Source: Candidatus Obscuribacterales bacterium (GTDB taxonomy: Bacteria; Cyanobacteriota; Vampirovibrionia; Obscuribacterales; Obscuribacteraceae). From it: a stretch of DNA of 64,000 nucleotides. Position 1 is the stretch's first letter. The number at the start of each line of letters is the position of its first letter. Both the position numbers and the translations under genes were made by a program. The notes under the pieces were generated by a model that was given only the letters and a program-made list of their open reading frames with translations, did not search any database and was not told the DNA's origin. Below, piece by piece: positions 28,138-37,759 of this stretch. The stretch is from assembly GCA_019746975.1 (NCBI GenBank), contig JAIERK010000107.1, positions 1 through 64,000 on the forward strand, read 5' to 3'.

Positions 28138-29877
28138 ATGAAGCTCTGTCTGGTTTGCAACTTCCAAACTGCCGAAGATCAGGACATTTGTCCTAGAGAC
28201 GGCTCATCCATGGTCACTGTGGGGGACGATCCCCTCTTGGGCATGGTCGTGGAAGGTCGTTATAAAATTCAATCGGTCATCGGGCAGGGCTCTGCCGGTA
28301 CGGTGTACAAAGCCGTCCAGGAACTTATTGGACGTGAAGTCGCCATCAAGGTGCTTCACGACTATCTAGTTTCCGATGATGAGTTCATCAAGCGGTTTCG
28401 ACAGGAAGCGAAAGCCTCCAGTCGACTGTCGCATCCAAATATCATTACGATTTACGACTTCGGTTTGATCCCAGAAGGCCAACGTCCGTATATCGCAATG
28501 GACCTTCTCGTAGGCACACCGCTTTCCGATTTACTCGCCTCGGTCGAACGTCTCTCGATAGAAGACGCCATACCTGTACTCGTTCAGGTCAGCTCGGCAC
28601 TGGGAGAAGCGCACAGACAGGGCGTCGTGCACCGCGACGTGAAACCGGAGAACATAGTGCTGGTAGAGAGAAGCGGACAAAGGCTTTTCCCGATCGTGGT
28701 CGACTTCGGTATCGCACGTATCGTGGAAGAGTCCGACGCGGCGAAGATTACAAGGACAGGCACCGTATGTGGTAGTCCTACATATATGAGTCCTGAGCAA
28801 TGCACGTCTTCTAAAGTAGACCATCGCAGCGACGTATACTCGCTTGGCGTGGTCATGTACGAGACTCTGACTGGCGAAGTACCATTCCATTCCGACGAAC
28901 TTGTCAGAGTCATGGCGATGCACCTCTCAGACCCACCGACACCGCTCAACCAGGTGAAGCCCGGTCTCGTTTTTCCAGAAATGCTCGAAGAGGTCGTATA
29001 TCGAGCTCTTGCGAAGAACCCGGATCAACGCTTCCAATCGATGGAAGAGTTGGCCGAGGCTCTGGAAGAGTCCGTCAAGAAAGGCAAAGAACAGCCCGTT
29101 CAGGTAGCGGCACCGAAGAAGCCTAAGCCGATTGAGCCGGGACCGCTCGCGCAAGATGAAAGTCTACATGCCCAACGTAGTCAGAGCCAGGAGATGCCGG
29201 CTCCAAACCGTCCTTCTTCCAGGGACCTTGCCAGCCGGGCGCTAGAAGAGCTTCAATCGCGCGGACCAAGCGATGGTGGCATGCAGTCCAATGTCAACGA
29301 TCAGGTTGCCGCCATGCGAGCGAAAATGCGGCATGAGCAGAGTGAATCATCCAAAGTCTCGGCGTTACGATCGTCCGATTTTTCGAAGGGACGAGATCGC
29401 GGTGGTGACGCTGGATTGATGAAAATAGCCGTGCCGGCTGGTCTCGGCGTGCTGGCCTTAGCAATCCTCTACTTCACTTTGACCAATACCGGCATCATGC
29501 CGGGCGGTCTGCCAGGATTTAGCAACGGCTCCGAAGTTAAGATCGAACACGCGCGAAAACTGGTGGCGGAGGCTAAAATCGAGCAAGCGATTCCGATGTT
29601 GGTTGCTCTCGACACCAAGACCAAGCTCGCACAACCTGACAAAGAGCTTCTATACGACTGCTATATGAAAGTCGGCAAGAAGTACTACACCCAGGGGTCT
29701 GTCGCTGAGGCGATCGACGCTTTCAAAAAAGTCGGGCCGGAATCGACGAAGTACAAAGTCGCCCAGGATCAGGTCAAAAAGTGGGAAGCGAAATCCGCCA
29801 GTAACGATGTCGGCAACGACCCACCACCGAAGGACAAGCCCAAGAAGCGTCCTCGCAAGCGCCGCACTCCAGGCTGA
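28138..29877 (+). CDS. Membrane Ser/Thr protein kinase with zinc-ribbon-like N-terminus
   Basis: A 579-residue eukaryotic-like kinase. A short Cys motif (C4-x2-C7 and C18 in DICPRDG) is followed by the kinase domain at 41-310: G-loop GQGSAGTV 49-56, Lys71, HRDVKPEN 165-172, DFG 189-191 and SPE 218-220, all intact. A disordered juxtamembrane linker leads to one membrane segment at 429-449 and an extracytoplasmic TPR-like domain (HARKLVAEAKIEQAIPML, GSVAEAIDAFKKVG) that ends in a Lys/Arg/Pro-rich tail. No clear ribosome binding site is seen. Targets unknown. Confidence 0.95.
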   Translation: MKLCLVCNFQTAEDQDICPRDGSSMVTVGDDPLLGMVVEGRYKIQSVIGQGSAGTVYKAVQELIGREVAIKVLHDYLVSDDEFIKRFRQEAKASSRLSHPNIITIYDFGLIPEGQRPYIAMDLLVGTPLSDLLASVERLSIEDAIPVLVQVSSALGEAHRQGVVHRDVKPENIVLVERSGQRLFPIVVDFGIARIVEESDAAKITRTGTVCGSPTYMSPEQCTSSKVDHRSDVYSLGVVMYETLTGEVPFHSDELVRVMAMHLSDPPTPLNQVKPGLVFPEMLEEVVYRALAKNPDQRFQSMEELAEALEESVKKGKEQPVQVAAPKKPKPIEPGPLAQDESLHAQRSQSQEMPAPNRPSSRDLASRALEELQSRGPSDGGMQSNVNDQVAAMRAKMRHEQSESSKVSALRSSDFSKGRDRGGDAGLMKIAVPAGLGVLALAILYFTLTNTGIMPGGLPGFSNGSEVKIEHARKLVAEAKIEQAIPMLVALDTKTKLAQPDKELLYDCYMKVGKKYYTQGSVAEAIDAFKKVGPESTKYKVAQDQVKKWEAKSASNDVGNDPPPKDKPKKRPRKRRTPG

Positions 29878-30084
29878 TCAGGTCTGTAACAACAGTCTCT
29901 CGAAAACGCGCAAGGCGACTCGCTGAGCGATCGTTATTCCACGGTCAATTCAGTTTCGGCCGGAACGGAAGATCGACGCCTGGGCGTTGCGGCCCGGTAA
30001 ATGCGGGGTGCTGGTGCGGACTGGACGTAGGAGCCGGCGGTCCCTCCCAGTGACTGCGCCTTTCGGGTGGTGAGTCTCGGGGAC

Positions 30085-31050
30085 CTATTCTTTAAAAGCC
30101 CCGATTGTGCGGAATTTGCACTGACGATCTTTTCGAACGTCCTCTTGGGACAGCTTCATCAGTTCGCGCAACTGAGCGACAATGGCATTCTTCGCATTCG
30201 TCGCTGCACCATCAGGATTTTGATGAGCGCCACCAAGCGGTTCGTCGATAACACCATCTATGACACCAAGCTCGAGAATCTCGCGAGCTGTAATGCGCAT
30301 GGCCTGAGCCGCTTCCATAGCTTTCTCGGCTGTTTTCCACAGAATTGAAGCGCAACCTTCCGGCGATATGACGGAGTAAACGGAATGCTCCAACATAAGA
30401 ATACGATTGGCAACACCAATGGCAAGCGCACCTCCGGAGCCGCCTTCACCAGTCACGATGGAGACCACCGGAACGCGCAGACCGGACAGCTCCAACAGAT
30501 TGACCGCGATCGCTTCAGCTTGATTGTGTTCTTCCGCGGTCAGACCGGGGTACGCGCCGGGCGTGTCTATCAGAGTTACTACAGGCAAGCCGAATTTATC
30601 GGCATGTTTAAACACACGCAGAGCCTTTCTATACCCTTCTGGCTGAGGCATTCCGAAGTTGCATTGTTGCTTGTCGCGCAACGATCTGCCTTTTTGAGTA
30701 CCCACGGCAACTACCTTTACATCATCAGCCAGTCGAAGCAACCCGCAGACCATGGCGTCGTCATCCTGACCCTTGCGATCGCCATGCAACTCGACCCACT
30801 GTGGGTCCCAACGATCGAAGTAGTCTCTTGTGTATGGACGATGCGGATGCCGAGCGATGGCAAGGTGATCGAGAGGTTTTAGATTCGAATAAAGAGACTT
30901 CTGTAGCCGAGTGTACTGGTCTTCCAACCGAACGACATCGCCTTCGAGTTCCGGCTGATTGGAGAGCTGTTCTTTGAGCCGTTCTATTTGTTGCCTCAAA
31001 AGCTCCAGCGGTTTTTCGAATTCCAGTGGTATCGGTCGCTTATCTGCCAT
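30085..31050 (-). CDS. accA: Acetyl-CoA carboxylase carboxyltransferase subunit alpha
   Basis: A 321-residue AccA. It forms the carboxyltransferase with AccD and transfers CO2 from carboxybiotin to acetyl-CoA, giving malonyl-CoA for fatty acid synthesis. Conserved features are the N-terminal helical hairpin (LEFEKPLELLRQQIERLKE), DRKGQDDDAMVCG, TLIDTPGAYPG and the acyl-CoA oxyanion region GEGGSGGALAIG. It follows accD by 24 bases in the same operon. Confidence 0.97.
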   Translation of the reverse strand: MADKRPIPLEFEKPLELLRQQIERLKEQLSNQPELEGDVVRLEDQYTRLQKSLYSNLKPLDHLAIARHPHRPYTRDYFDRWDPQWVELHGDRKGQDDDAMVCGLLRLADDVKVVAVGTQKGRSLRDKQQCNFGMPQPEGYRKALRVFKHADKFGLPVVTLIDTPGAYPGLTAEEHNQAEAIAVNLLELSGLRVPVVSIVTGEGGSGGALAIGVANRILMLEHSVYSVISPEGCASILWKTAEKAMEAAQAMRITAREILELGVIDGVIDEPLGGAHQNPDGAATNAKNAIVAQLRELMKLSQEDVRKDRQCKFRTIGAFKE

Positions 31051-31074
31051 GTTCCGACTTGCTCCTCAACTATT

Positions 31075-32004
31075 CTAAGACTTGGATCCGACTTTGTCTT
31101 GCTGCTTTTTCTTGGCGTTAGCCGACGGATTCAAGGGCTTTTGGTGGAATTCAATCAGGTTTGCCAGCGTCTCTTTGAGCGAGGTTCTGTCCACCACCAT
31201 GTCGACTTGTCCGTGTTTGAGCAAATATTCTGCGGTCTGAAAATCAGCAGGCAGCTTTTGCCGGATCGTCTCCTCGATTACCCGCCGCCCGGCAAAGCCA
31301 ATGCGAGCACCGGGCTCAGCAATGATGATGTCGCCTAGCATCGCGAAGCTTGCTGTAACCCCGCCGAATGTCGGTTCGCATAAAAGTGATATATAGAGCA
31401 AACGCTCATCGGCGAGATCCTTAAGCGCTGAACTTGTCTTAGCAAGCTGCATCAGGCTGATTAGTCCCTCTTGCATACGTGCGCCACCAGAGCTCGAGAC
31501 GATGATGAGCGGGCAGCGATTTTCAATTGCCTTTTCAATGAGGCGAGTGACCTTTTCGCCAACGACCGAACCCATTGAGCCGCCGAAATAGGCAAAATCC
31601 ATTATTCCAAGCGCCACATGCTTGCCGTCGATCTGACAAAGTCCGGTTATGATCGCATCTTTCAGGCCGGTTTTACGCTCAGCATCCTGCTGTTTCTTGG
31701 TGTAGCTCTCGGTATCTATAAAACCGAGCGGATCGGCCGACGACATCTTGGCGTCGATCTCCTGAAAAGTACCTTCGTCGGAAAGCTGCTCCACGCGCTC
31801 ATCGGCGCCGATTCTGAAATGGTATTTACACTTTGGACAGACACTCATGTTGTTGCGCAGATCGCGCACATAGAGGAGCTCTCGGCACTGGAAGCACTGT
31901 TTCCACAACGCGCAATACTCCTCCGTGGTCAAGGGCTGCTTGGGAGCCAAGTTTTCCTCTTCCTTCCTTTTTTGCCTGCTGGCAAACCATTCCTTGAGAT
32001 CCAT
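31075..32004 (-). CDS. accD: Acetyl-CoA carboxylase carboxyltransferase subunit beta
   Basis: A 309-residue AccD. The four-cysteine zinc ribbon is C37-x2-C40-x15-C56-x2-C59; the crotonase-fold core shows DALKDAII-like FSDAIITGLCQIDGK spacing, SSSGGARMQEGL and EPGARIGFAGRRV. It is the AccA partner and is placed directly upstream of it. The ATG has only a weak AGG before it. Confidence 0.97.
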   Translation of the reverse strand: MDLKEWFASRQKRKEEENLAPKQPLTTEEYCALWKQCFQCRELLYVRDLRNNMSVCPKCKYHFRIGADERVEQLSDEGTFQEIDAKMSSADPLGFIDTESYTKKQQDAERKTGLKDAIITGLCQIDGKHVALGIMDFAYFGGSMGSVVGEKVTRLIEKAIENRCPLIIVSSSGGARMQEGLISLMQLAKTSSALKDLADERLLYISLLCEPTFGGVTASFAMLGDIIIAEPGARIGFAGRRVIEETIRQKLPADFQTAEYLLKHGQVDMVVDRTSLKETLANLIEFHQKPLNPSANAKKKQQDKVGSKS

Positions 32005-32184
32005 TCAGCCTGCCGACCCCTGTAGATTCGAACGGTGTAGCCTGAATCGCTCCACATAGCCGACCTGTCAGCCTTCAGAGGGTTTTGCCCTCGACATGAG
32101 CTTTTGCTTCTGCGGCCATGAGACTTATACTCAGACAAGCGCAGATTATATCATTGTCAGATAGTCCTGATGCGGAAAGTAAAG

Positions 32185-33009
32185 ATGACTACGCACCGAT
32201 TTCTAATACCAGAACAGCTGATCGATCTTGAAGGAGGCTCTGTTCGCATATCCGACAAGACTCAGATCAAACAGATTACACGTGTTTTACGGTTGGAAGA
32301 AAATGACCTTATCGAAGCGCAAGATGAGAATGGCACCGTCTATCAGGTCAATCTGACCCGAATCGGACGAGAAGAGATTGAAGGCCGGATAGTCTCGAGC
32401 ACGAAGGCAAGAGCAAAAATCTTTCGACTAACTATCATGGTTGCTTTGTTGAAAGGCGGTAACTTCGAATATACGCTCTCGAAACTCACCGAATTAGGTG
32501 TCGATCGAATCATACCTATCGTGACCGAACGAACAATCGTGAGAGTGAAAGACGAAGGCGCCGACAAGATGCGGCGTTGGCTCACTATAGTCAAGGAAGC
32601 AACCGAACAATGTGAGCGAGGCAGGCCACCACAGGTGGTTAATGCGCAACCATTCGAGAAAGCTTTGAATGATTTAATCAAGACAGATAAAACCCCCAAC
32701 ATATTTATCTGCGCCGAAAGAAGTCAAGCACCGCATTTGGTTACTATCCTTTATGAGAGCACTCCAAGCGAGGCATCGCCGGCGGTGCCAATGTCCGATA
32801 TATGTATAGTTATAGGACCTGAGGGTGGCTTTACAGATCAGGAAATTGAGCATGCCATATCGCTTGGATGTATACCTTGCGGATTAGGAGATACGATCTT
32901 GCGATCCGAGACGGCCGCTACTATGGCAGCGGGACTGGCTGCCAGTTTTGGAGAATATTTGTGGCACCAGCGGGAATATCAACTCGATAGCCATAACCCT
33001 CTTCAATGA
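32185..33009 (+). CDS. rsmE: 16S rRNA (uracil-1498-N3)-methyltransferase RsmE
   Basis: A 274-residue SPOUT-class enzyme. An N-terminal PUA-like domain (ISDKTQIKQITRVLRLEENDL) is followed by the knot region with VTERTIVRV, IVIGPEGGFTDQEI and LGDTILRSETAAT, the SAM-binding signature of RsmE. I prefer the ATG at 32185 (MTTHRFLIP), with GGAAAG just upstream and a start like other RsmE proteins; an in-frame ATG at 32170 is possible. It methylates U1498 in the small ribosomal subunit. Confidence 0.95.
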   Translation: MTTHRFLIPEQLIDLEGGSVRISDKTQIKQITRVLRLEENDLIEAQDENGTVYQVNLTRIGREEIEGRIVSSTKARAKIFRLTIMVALLKGGNFEYTLSKLTELGVDRIIPIVTERTIVRVKDEGADKMRRWLTIVKEATEQCERGRPPQVVNAQPFEKALNDLIKTDKTPNIFICAERSQAPHLVTILYESTPSEASPAVPMSDICIVIGPEGGFTDQEIEHAISLGCIPCGLGDTILRSETAATMAAGLAASFGEYLWHQREYQLDSHNPLQ

Positions 33010-33109
33010 GCACTAAAACGTATTCGGTATCGATTCGTGTGTCACCTAATGTGGTTGCGTGCAAAATGCAAAAAGCCCCAAATATATTCAAAAAATTCTC
33101 GCTTTCGAC

Positions 33110-33140
33110 TTGACAAATACAGCCTCTACAAGGCTTAATA
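33110..33140 (+). promoter_or_regulatory. Candidate promoter for yggS-sepF
   Basis: A consensus -35 TTGACA at 33110-33115 and a moderate -10 TTAATA at 33135-33140, spacer 19 bases, which is longer than ideal. It lies about 50 bases before the yggS start. Confidence 0.4.
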
Positions 33141-33192
33141 GTAGCCGGTGCTGGCGGCATCGTAGACGATGCATTTCCTCAATTAGAAAGGC

Positions 33193-33849
33193 ATGAGTGT
33201 GGCTGCAAACTTAGCGCTCATAAGAGATCAACTGGGACAACAACCAGTCAGACTTATCGCTGTGTCTAAGGCGGCAAGCCCTTCTCAGATGGAGGAAGCG
33301 TTTCAATGTGGTGTCACCGAATTCGGTGAAAACCGAGTTCAAGATGCGCTGAAGAAAATGCAACAACTCTCACCGCATGTGGTGCAGAATACAAATTGGC
33401 ATTTGATCGGGCACCTGCAAACCAACAAAGTGAAGCAAGTAGTCGGCAACTTCGCTTTGATCCATTCCGTCGACTCGTCACGGCTGGCCAGAGAGATCTC
33501 GGCTGCTGCGATCAAAAAAGGCGTAGTTCAGGCAGTGCTTCTGCAAGTCATGGTGATTCCCGATCCAGACAAGAGCGGATTCTCTCCTCAACAGCTGCGA
33601 AGCGAGATGACCGATTTGATTGCGCTTGCCGGAATCAAAATCGAAGGACTGATGACCATCACCCCACTGACCGATGACCGAAATGTCTGGATTGAAAGCT
33701 TTACCAGGCTTCGCGAGCTCAAGGATGAGCTCTCCGGCACACATGACATCGAGCTCAAGGAATTGTCGATGGGCATGACCAATGACTGGCAAGAAGCCGT
33801 CGAATGTGGTGCCACGATGGTGCGCATCGGGCGAGCAATTTTTCAATAA
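33193..33849 (+). CDS. yggS: YggS/PROSC family PLP-binding protein
   Basis: A 218-residue PLP homeostasis protein with an alanine-racemase-like barrel. Lys26 in LIAVSKAAS carries PLP; GENRVQDALKKM, WHLIGHLQTNKVK, the phosphate-binding LSMGMTNDWQEAVECGATMVRIGRAIF are typical. AGAAAGG precedes the ATG. It stands upstream of sepF, an order (ylmE-ylmF) common in Firmicutes and Cyanobacteria-related genomes. Confidence 0.95.
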   Translation: MSVAANLALIRDQLGQQPVRLIAVSKAASPSQMEEAFQCGVTEFGENRVQDALKKMQQLSPHVVQNTNWHLIGHLQTNKVKQVVGNFALIHSVDSSRLAREISAAAIKKGVVQAVLLQVMVIPDPDKSGFSPQQLRSEMTDLIALAGIKIEGLMTITPLTDDRNVWIESFTRLRELKDELSGTHDIELKELSMGMTNDWQEAVECGATMVRIGRAIFQ

Positions 33850-33937
33850 GACAAGATTTTATTCGTGTTCGGTAACTGAGAAGGGCAATAGGTAGAGATC
33901 GAAGGTTTTTGAAGGACAGCTGGCAAGGAGGAAAGTG

Positions 33938-34447
33938 GTGAGCATAGTTCAAAAGTTCAAAAGTTTCTGGTTTGGTCCAACGGACCAATACGATCAAGAA
34001 GATTTCGAAGATCTTTTCGAGACATCTGATGATGTCTACGCCACAAATGGGCAATTAGCCCTGGATCGTCAACCGATGGAGGCGCCGCCGCCGCCATCGA
34101 TCAATATGGGTGTTGGTCAGAGATCGAAAGTAGTTGACCATCCCAGTGCTCAAGCAGCCAGCGAAGTGCTGGTGATCGAGCCGCGTCAATTCGAAGAGTC
34201 GATTGAGATCGTCGATCACCTCCGCAATCGCAAATCGGTTTTGCTCAATCTCCATATGCTGGACAATGAGCAATCGCAAAGAGTAGTCGATTTTCTGTCA
34301 GGCGCGACCTGGGCTATCGACGGTCATCAACAACGAATCGGTGACGGAGTATTCTTGTTTGCTCCGGCGTCCGTGACGATAAGCACGGAATCCAATTCCG
34401 CCAAGGCGCTCAAAGACGCCTTCTGGATGCAAGCGCAGACGCTCTAA
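33938..34447 (+). CDS. sepF: Cell division protein SepF
   Basis: A 169-residue SepF. The N-terminal membrane-targeting helix (SIVQKFKSFWFG) and a Pro-rich linker precede the C-terminal FtsZ-binding domain, with VLVIEPRQFEESIEIVDHL, VLLNLHMLDNEQSQRVVDFLSG and RIGDGVFLFAP. Two GTG codons in a row are possible starts; the second (33938) lies 6 bases after GGAGG and is chosen. It anchors the Z-ring to the membrane. Confidence 0.95.
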   Translation: MSIVQKFKSFWFGPTDQYDQEDFEDLFETSDDVYATNGQLALDRQPMEAPPPPSINMGVGQRSKVVDHPSAQAASEVLVIEPRQFEESIEIVDHLRNRKSVLLNLHMLDNEQSQRVVDFLSGATWAIDGHQQRIGDGVFLFAPASVTISTESNSAKALKDAFWMQAQTL

Positions 34448-34494
34448 ATACAGGACGCCTGTCAGCCAATTCCTCTTTAAACTTCAAGTTAATG

Positions 34495-34526
34495 ACGGTG
34501 GTACCGAATTCGGCACCACCGTTTTT
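34495..34526 (+). terminator. Rho-independent terminator after sepF
   Basis: The stem ACGGTGGT at 34495-34502 pairs with ACCACCGT at 34515-34522, with an inner CCG-AATT-CGG hairpin, followed by TTTTT. Confidence 0.9.
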
Positions 34527-34527
34527 A

Positions 34528-36657
34528 TCACTCTAGAGCGTCGCCGAGGACATCTCGGTTGCTCTCCTGGGGAAAGATTGCCGTCTTGGGCAAAGCCGTT
34601 CTTATACTATTGCGCTCCAAGTCATCGATACCATTCAATCGATCGAGTCCGAGCATATGAAGCGATTTCATGCTCTTCAGCCGCGGTATGCTCTTGGCCG
34701 TGACTGCCGTGCCATCCAACCAGAGCCGGCGGAAAGGGTACCACCCCTTCTCGGTCTTGCGGATTCGCTCTTCGAGATAGATTATGGACCTATCCGTCAC
34801 GCCGGGACAATCTTTGATCGAGAGGCATCCAAGGAGCGGTAAGCGACATAGGAGCCGAACGTCCTCATCTGTCAGGCTCGGCATCTTGTCGAGATACAAG
34901 GTTTGCAACTGTTTCATCTGACACAGGTATTTCAAGCAATCACGGGTGACGGAGGTATTGCTTATACTCAATAAAATCAAGGGCTGGTGATAGATCAAAC
35001 TAATGGACTGATCGTTGATGTTGCGATTTTCGCGCAAATCCAGCTCATGGAGCCGCAAGCCGGAAATCGCTTTGACTGTGCGATTGGTAATCGGAATCTC
35101 GGTCGCCCTAAACTTTTTCAAAGGCAGCCGCGCTATTTGCATCACACTTGCGTCCGTGACCCGCGGGCAATCCTCGATCATGATAGATGTCAGCGATTTG
35201 TAGTTGCGCGCGATCTCAGCCACTGCAGCATCATCCGCGTCGGTGTCGGTGAGCTCCACCTCCGTTAAATTCATATTTTTCAAACGCGCAAAATTCTGTG
35301 CCGTTACTCCCCGATACTGGAAGAGACTGAGACTTCGGCAATTTCTATCCTTCGACAGAAGATCGAGCTGCTCCTCGGTGAAGGAGAGCTCCCGGAACTT
35401 CATTCGAGCCTTCCCGAGCTGCTTTCTAGTGGCGAACAGTGCGGCGCCGCGTAATGCTTCGGTATCCGGAGGCAGCTGTTGCGTCACTCGCTGTTCGGGC
35501 GAGTCGAGTCCGGCATTGCTCGAGATGATACCAAGGGAGGTTTCATTGCGGTGTTTTACGTCGTCGATTGCCGGAATTGTGTACATCGCGCAAATGCTGA
35601 CGCCGACGAGAACGGCTACCCCCCAGATAACAAGAGCGCGTGAAGAATTCGGCTTCGGCGGTGTCTCCAACTCTGGGGATTCGGCCTCTCTCTCGAGCTC
35701 CTCCTTCAGCACCTCAGCCAGATCAAATCGAACCGAATCTATCGAAGGGCGTGCTTGCGGTTGCTTCGATAGCATCGAAAGAACAAGTTGTTCGAGGGCC
35801 TTACTGAAGCGAGCATTAGGTCGCGACTCCGACAACGGTTTCAAAGGAGCCGTTTGATGCAAATGATAAGTCTCAAGAACGGTTTTACCGAAAAACGGTT
35901 TGCAACCGGTCAGCGCCTCATATAGAACGCACCCCATTGAATAAACATCGCTTCTGTCGGTGATCTCTCCGCCTGCGCACTGCTCGGGACTCATGTAAGG
36001 GGGCGTGCCGAAGATGGAGCCTGTCTGAGTCAGGTGCAGCGACGCCCGCCCCGCGTCGGCAACCTTGGCAATACCAAAATCGAGAATCTTCGGTATTTTC
36101 TCGGCACCAGTCAGATCACTGACCAGTACGATGTTGGCGGGCTTGAGGTCGCGGTGAGTGACACCATGCCTGTGCGCATACGCAAGCGCATCACAACAAT
36201 CTTGCACAATCGAAACTACCTCAATCAGGCTGAGCTTGTCTTCGCCAATCAGATTCTCAAGCGTTTTTCCCTCCAGATACTCCATCACCATGAATGGGTC
36301 ACCATCGGCGGTGACGCCAAAATCCAGAATCGAGACGAGATTTGAATGCGTCAGTTTTCCGGCCGCTTTGGCTTCGAGTTGAAATCGAACTAATTCTTCC
36401 GCGTCATACTGGCGCGCCATCAGGGTCTTGAGAGCCACGGTTCTAAGCGCCCAATTGTGGCATTTATACACTACGCCCATCCCGCCGACACCGATGACCG
36501 AGTCGAACTTGTATGTGCCTCCAATCATAGTGCCTTGGGGAGGCGCCTTTATCAGCTGAGCGTCGTCGTGCGCGCACAGCTCGTGGTGCTGTTTGCCACC
36601 ACTGCATTGCGGACACCACTTGATGGTGCCGTCACCGTCCTGTGCGGATCCTTTCAT
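34528..36657 (-). CDS. Membrane Ser/Thr protein kinase with leucine-rich-repeat sensor domain
   Basis: A 709-residue kinase. An N-terminal Cys motif (C15-x2-C18, C28) precedes the kinase domain at about 50-320, with G-loop GVGGMGVV 56-63, Lys77, HRDLKPAN 168-175, DFG 193-195 and SPEQC. One membrane helix at about 344-362 (ALVIWGVAVLVGVSICAMY) leads to an extracytoplasmic part made of leucine-rich repeats of the ELxLxDxxVTDxxV type. Start chosen at ATG 36657 with AGGA just upstream. Distal LRRs suggest it senses a protein or surface ligand. It shares the zinc-ribbon-plus-kinase layout with 28138-29877. Confidence 0.95.
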   Translation of the reverse strand: MKGSAQDGDGTIKWCPQCSGGKQHHELCAHDDAQLIKAPPQGTMIGGTYKFDSVIGVGGMGVVYKCHNWALRTVALKTLMARQYDAEELVRFQLEAKAAGKLTHSNLVSILDFGVTADGDPFMVMEYLEGKTLENLIGEDKLSLIEVVSIVQDCCDALAYAHRHGVTHRDLKPANIVLVSDLTGAEKIPKILDFGIAKVADAGRASLHLTQTGSIFGTPPYMSPEQCAGGEITDRSDVYSMGCVLYEALTGCKPFFGKTVLETYHLHQTAPLKPLSESRPNARFSKALEQLVLSMLSKQPQARPSIDSVRFDLAEVLKEELEREAESPELETPPKPNSSRALVIWGVAVLVGVSICAMYTIPAIDDVKHRNETSLGIISSNAGLDSPEQRVTQQLPPDTEALRGAALFATRKQLGKARMKFRELSFTEEQLDLLSKDRNCRSLSLFQYRGVTAQNFARLKNMNLTEVELTDTDADDAAVAEIARNYKSLTSIMIEDCPRVTDASVMQIARLPLKKFRATEIPITNRTVKAISGLRLHELDLRENRNINDQSISLIYHQPLILLSISNTSVTRDCLKYLCQMKQLQTLYLDKMPSLTDEDVRLLCRLPLLGCLSIKDCPGVTDRSIIYLEERIRKTEKGWYPFRRLWLDGTAVTAKSIPRLKSMKSLHMLGLDRLNGIDDLERNSIRTALPKTAIFPQESNRDVLGDALE

Positions 36658-36706
36658 CACAATCCTGCTCTTATAGCATCCGATGCCAGTCCGATCTTAG
36701 CACTTG

Positions 36707-37726
36707 TCAATAAGTGTTTCGGAACCAGTAGTCGGGGTTAGAAGCCACATTGTTGACATAAATTCCGTAGTGCAGATGAGGCCCGCTTGCTCTGCCAGTT
36801 TTGCCCACCGTGCCGATCTGCTGTCCGGCCTCCACCGAATCTCCCGGCTTAACCTTGATCGTATTCATGTGAATCGAAATAGATACGACACCACGACCGT
36901 GATCGATACACACAGTGTTGCCGTGTAGGCGCCATCCGGTATGGGCGACAATAACCCTACCAGGGGCGGCTGCCAGGACCGGAGTGCCTTGTGGAGCCGC
37001 GAAGTCGGTGCCGGAGTGGAAATAGTCCTTAAGTGGCTTACCATTGACGATCCGTTTCAAACCAAACCTGGTCGACAAACGGGCGTGTTTGACCGGATGC
37101 TGAAATACTCCAGACCACATCTTCTCTGACGAAACTGTTTTTTTTGCTTTCTCCATCTGCTCTTTCTCGCCTGGCGAGGCTTGAAAGTTGTCCTTCGATT
37201 TAGGCAAACTCAATCTCTGAGTGCCGTAGTGAGCGTTACCTACAGCGAGCGATTCGACCAAACCACCCGAAAGCAGCTGGTAGGTGCCTGGCTTGAGCTG
37301 AGCTGGAATAGCGATAAGTGCGGAGTAACGCGGCTGCCCGTCTGCTGCATCGGCGAAGAGCGACACGCTTTCATTGTTGAACTTGACCTCACCGGGATGC
37401 GAGCTCGAAACCATGATAGTCTCACCCTGAACCGGTTTGAGGTTGGATATGACGAGATGATCAACGTCCTGACTTGATTCAGGAGTGCTGGTCGACTCGT
37501 CCTGCTGGGAGACGAGTGCCGATGTGCCACCGCCCATAGAGTCATTCTCAAGGGCGCCTGCACGAGCCTTTGCATATGAAATACTCGCCCGGCGTTGATG
37601 CTCAGGCGAGTTAGAGTTAACTGGATTGGCGAGTACGTAACTTTGGAATGCGACCGATAAACACGCTGGGAAGAAATAGAGCGTTGCGAGCCGTAGCTTT
37701 CGGCTTATGCTGGACGAATTGTTCAA
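36707..37726 (-). CDS. Secreted M23 (LytM-type) peptidoglycan endopeptidase
   Basis: A 339-residue exported protein. Residues 11-34 are a signal sequence. A beta-rich middle part (residues about 90-165) is followed by the M23 domain at about 205-330 with zinc ligands H237 and D241 in HSGTDFAAPQGTPV and H319 in GPHLHYG, plus H286. All catalytic positions are present, so active cleavage of peptidoglycan cross-bridges is likely. It is cotranscribed at most with the PC4-like gene upstream, 33 bases away. Confidence 0.93.
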   Translation of the reverse strand: MNNSSSISRKLRLATLYFFPACLSVAFQSYVLANPVNSNSPEHQRRASISYAKARAGALENDSMGGGTSALVSQQDESTSTPESSQDVDHLVISNLKPVQGETIMVSSSHPGEVKFNNESVSLFADAADGQPRYSALIAIPAQLKPGTYQLLSGGLVESLAVGNAHYGTQRLSLPKSKDNFQASPGEKEQMEKAKKTVSSEKMWSGVFQHPVKHARLSTRFGLKRIVNGKPLKDYFHSGTDFAAPQGTPVLAAAPGRVIVAHTGWRLHGNTVCIDHGRGVVSISIHMNTIKVKPGDSVEAGQQIGTVGKTGRASGPHLHYGIYVNNVASNPDYWFRNTY

Positions 37727-37759
37727 TGTTCAGGACCTCCGTCAGCAAATGGTTATACA

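Noticed and set aside
29878..30084. GC-rich gap between the kinase and accA as a structured RNA
   Set aside because: More GC-rich than its surroundings, but I could not build a convincing tRNA, riboswitch or other known fold from it.
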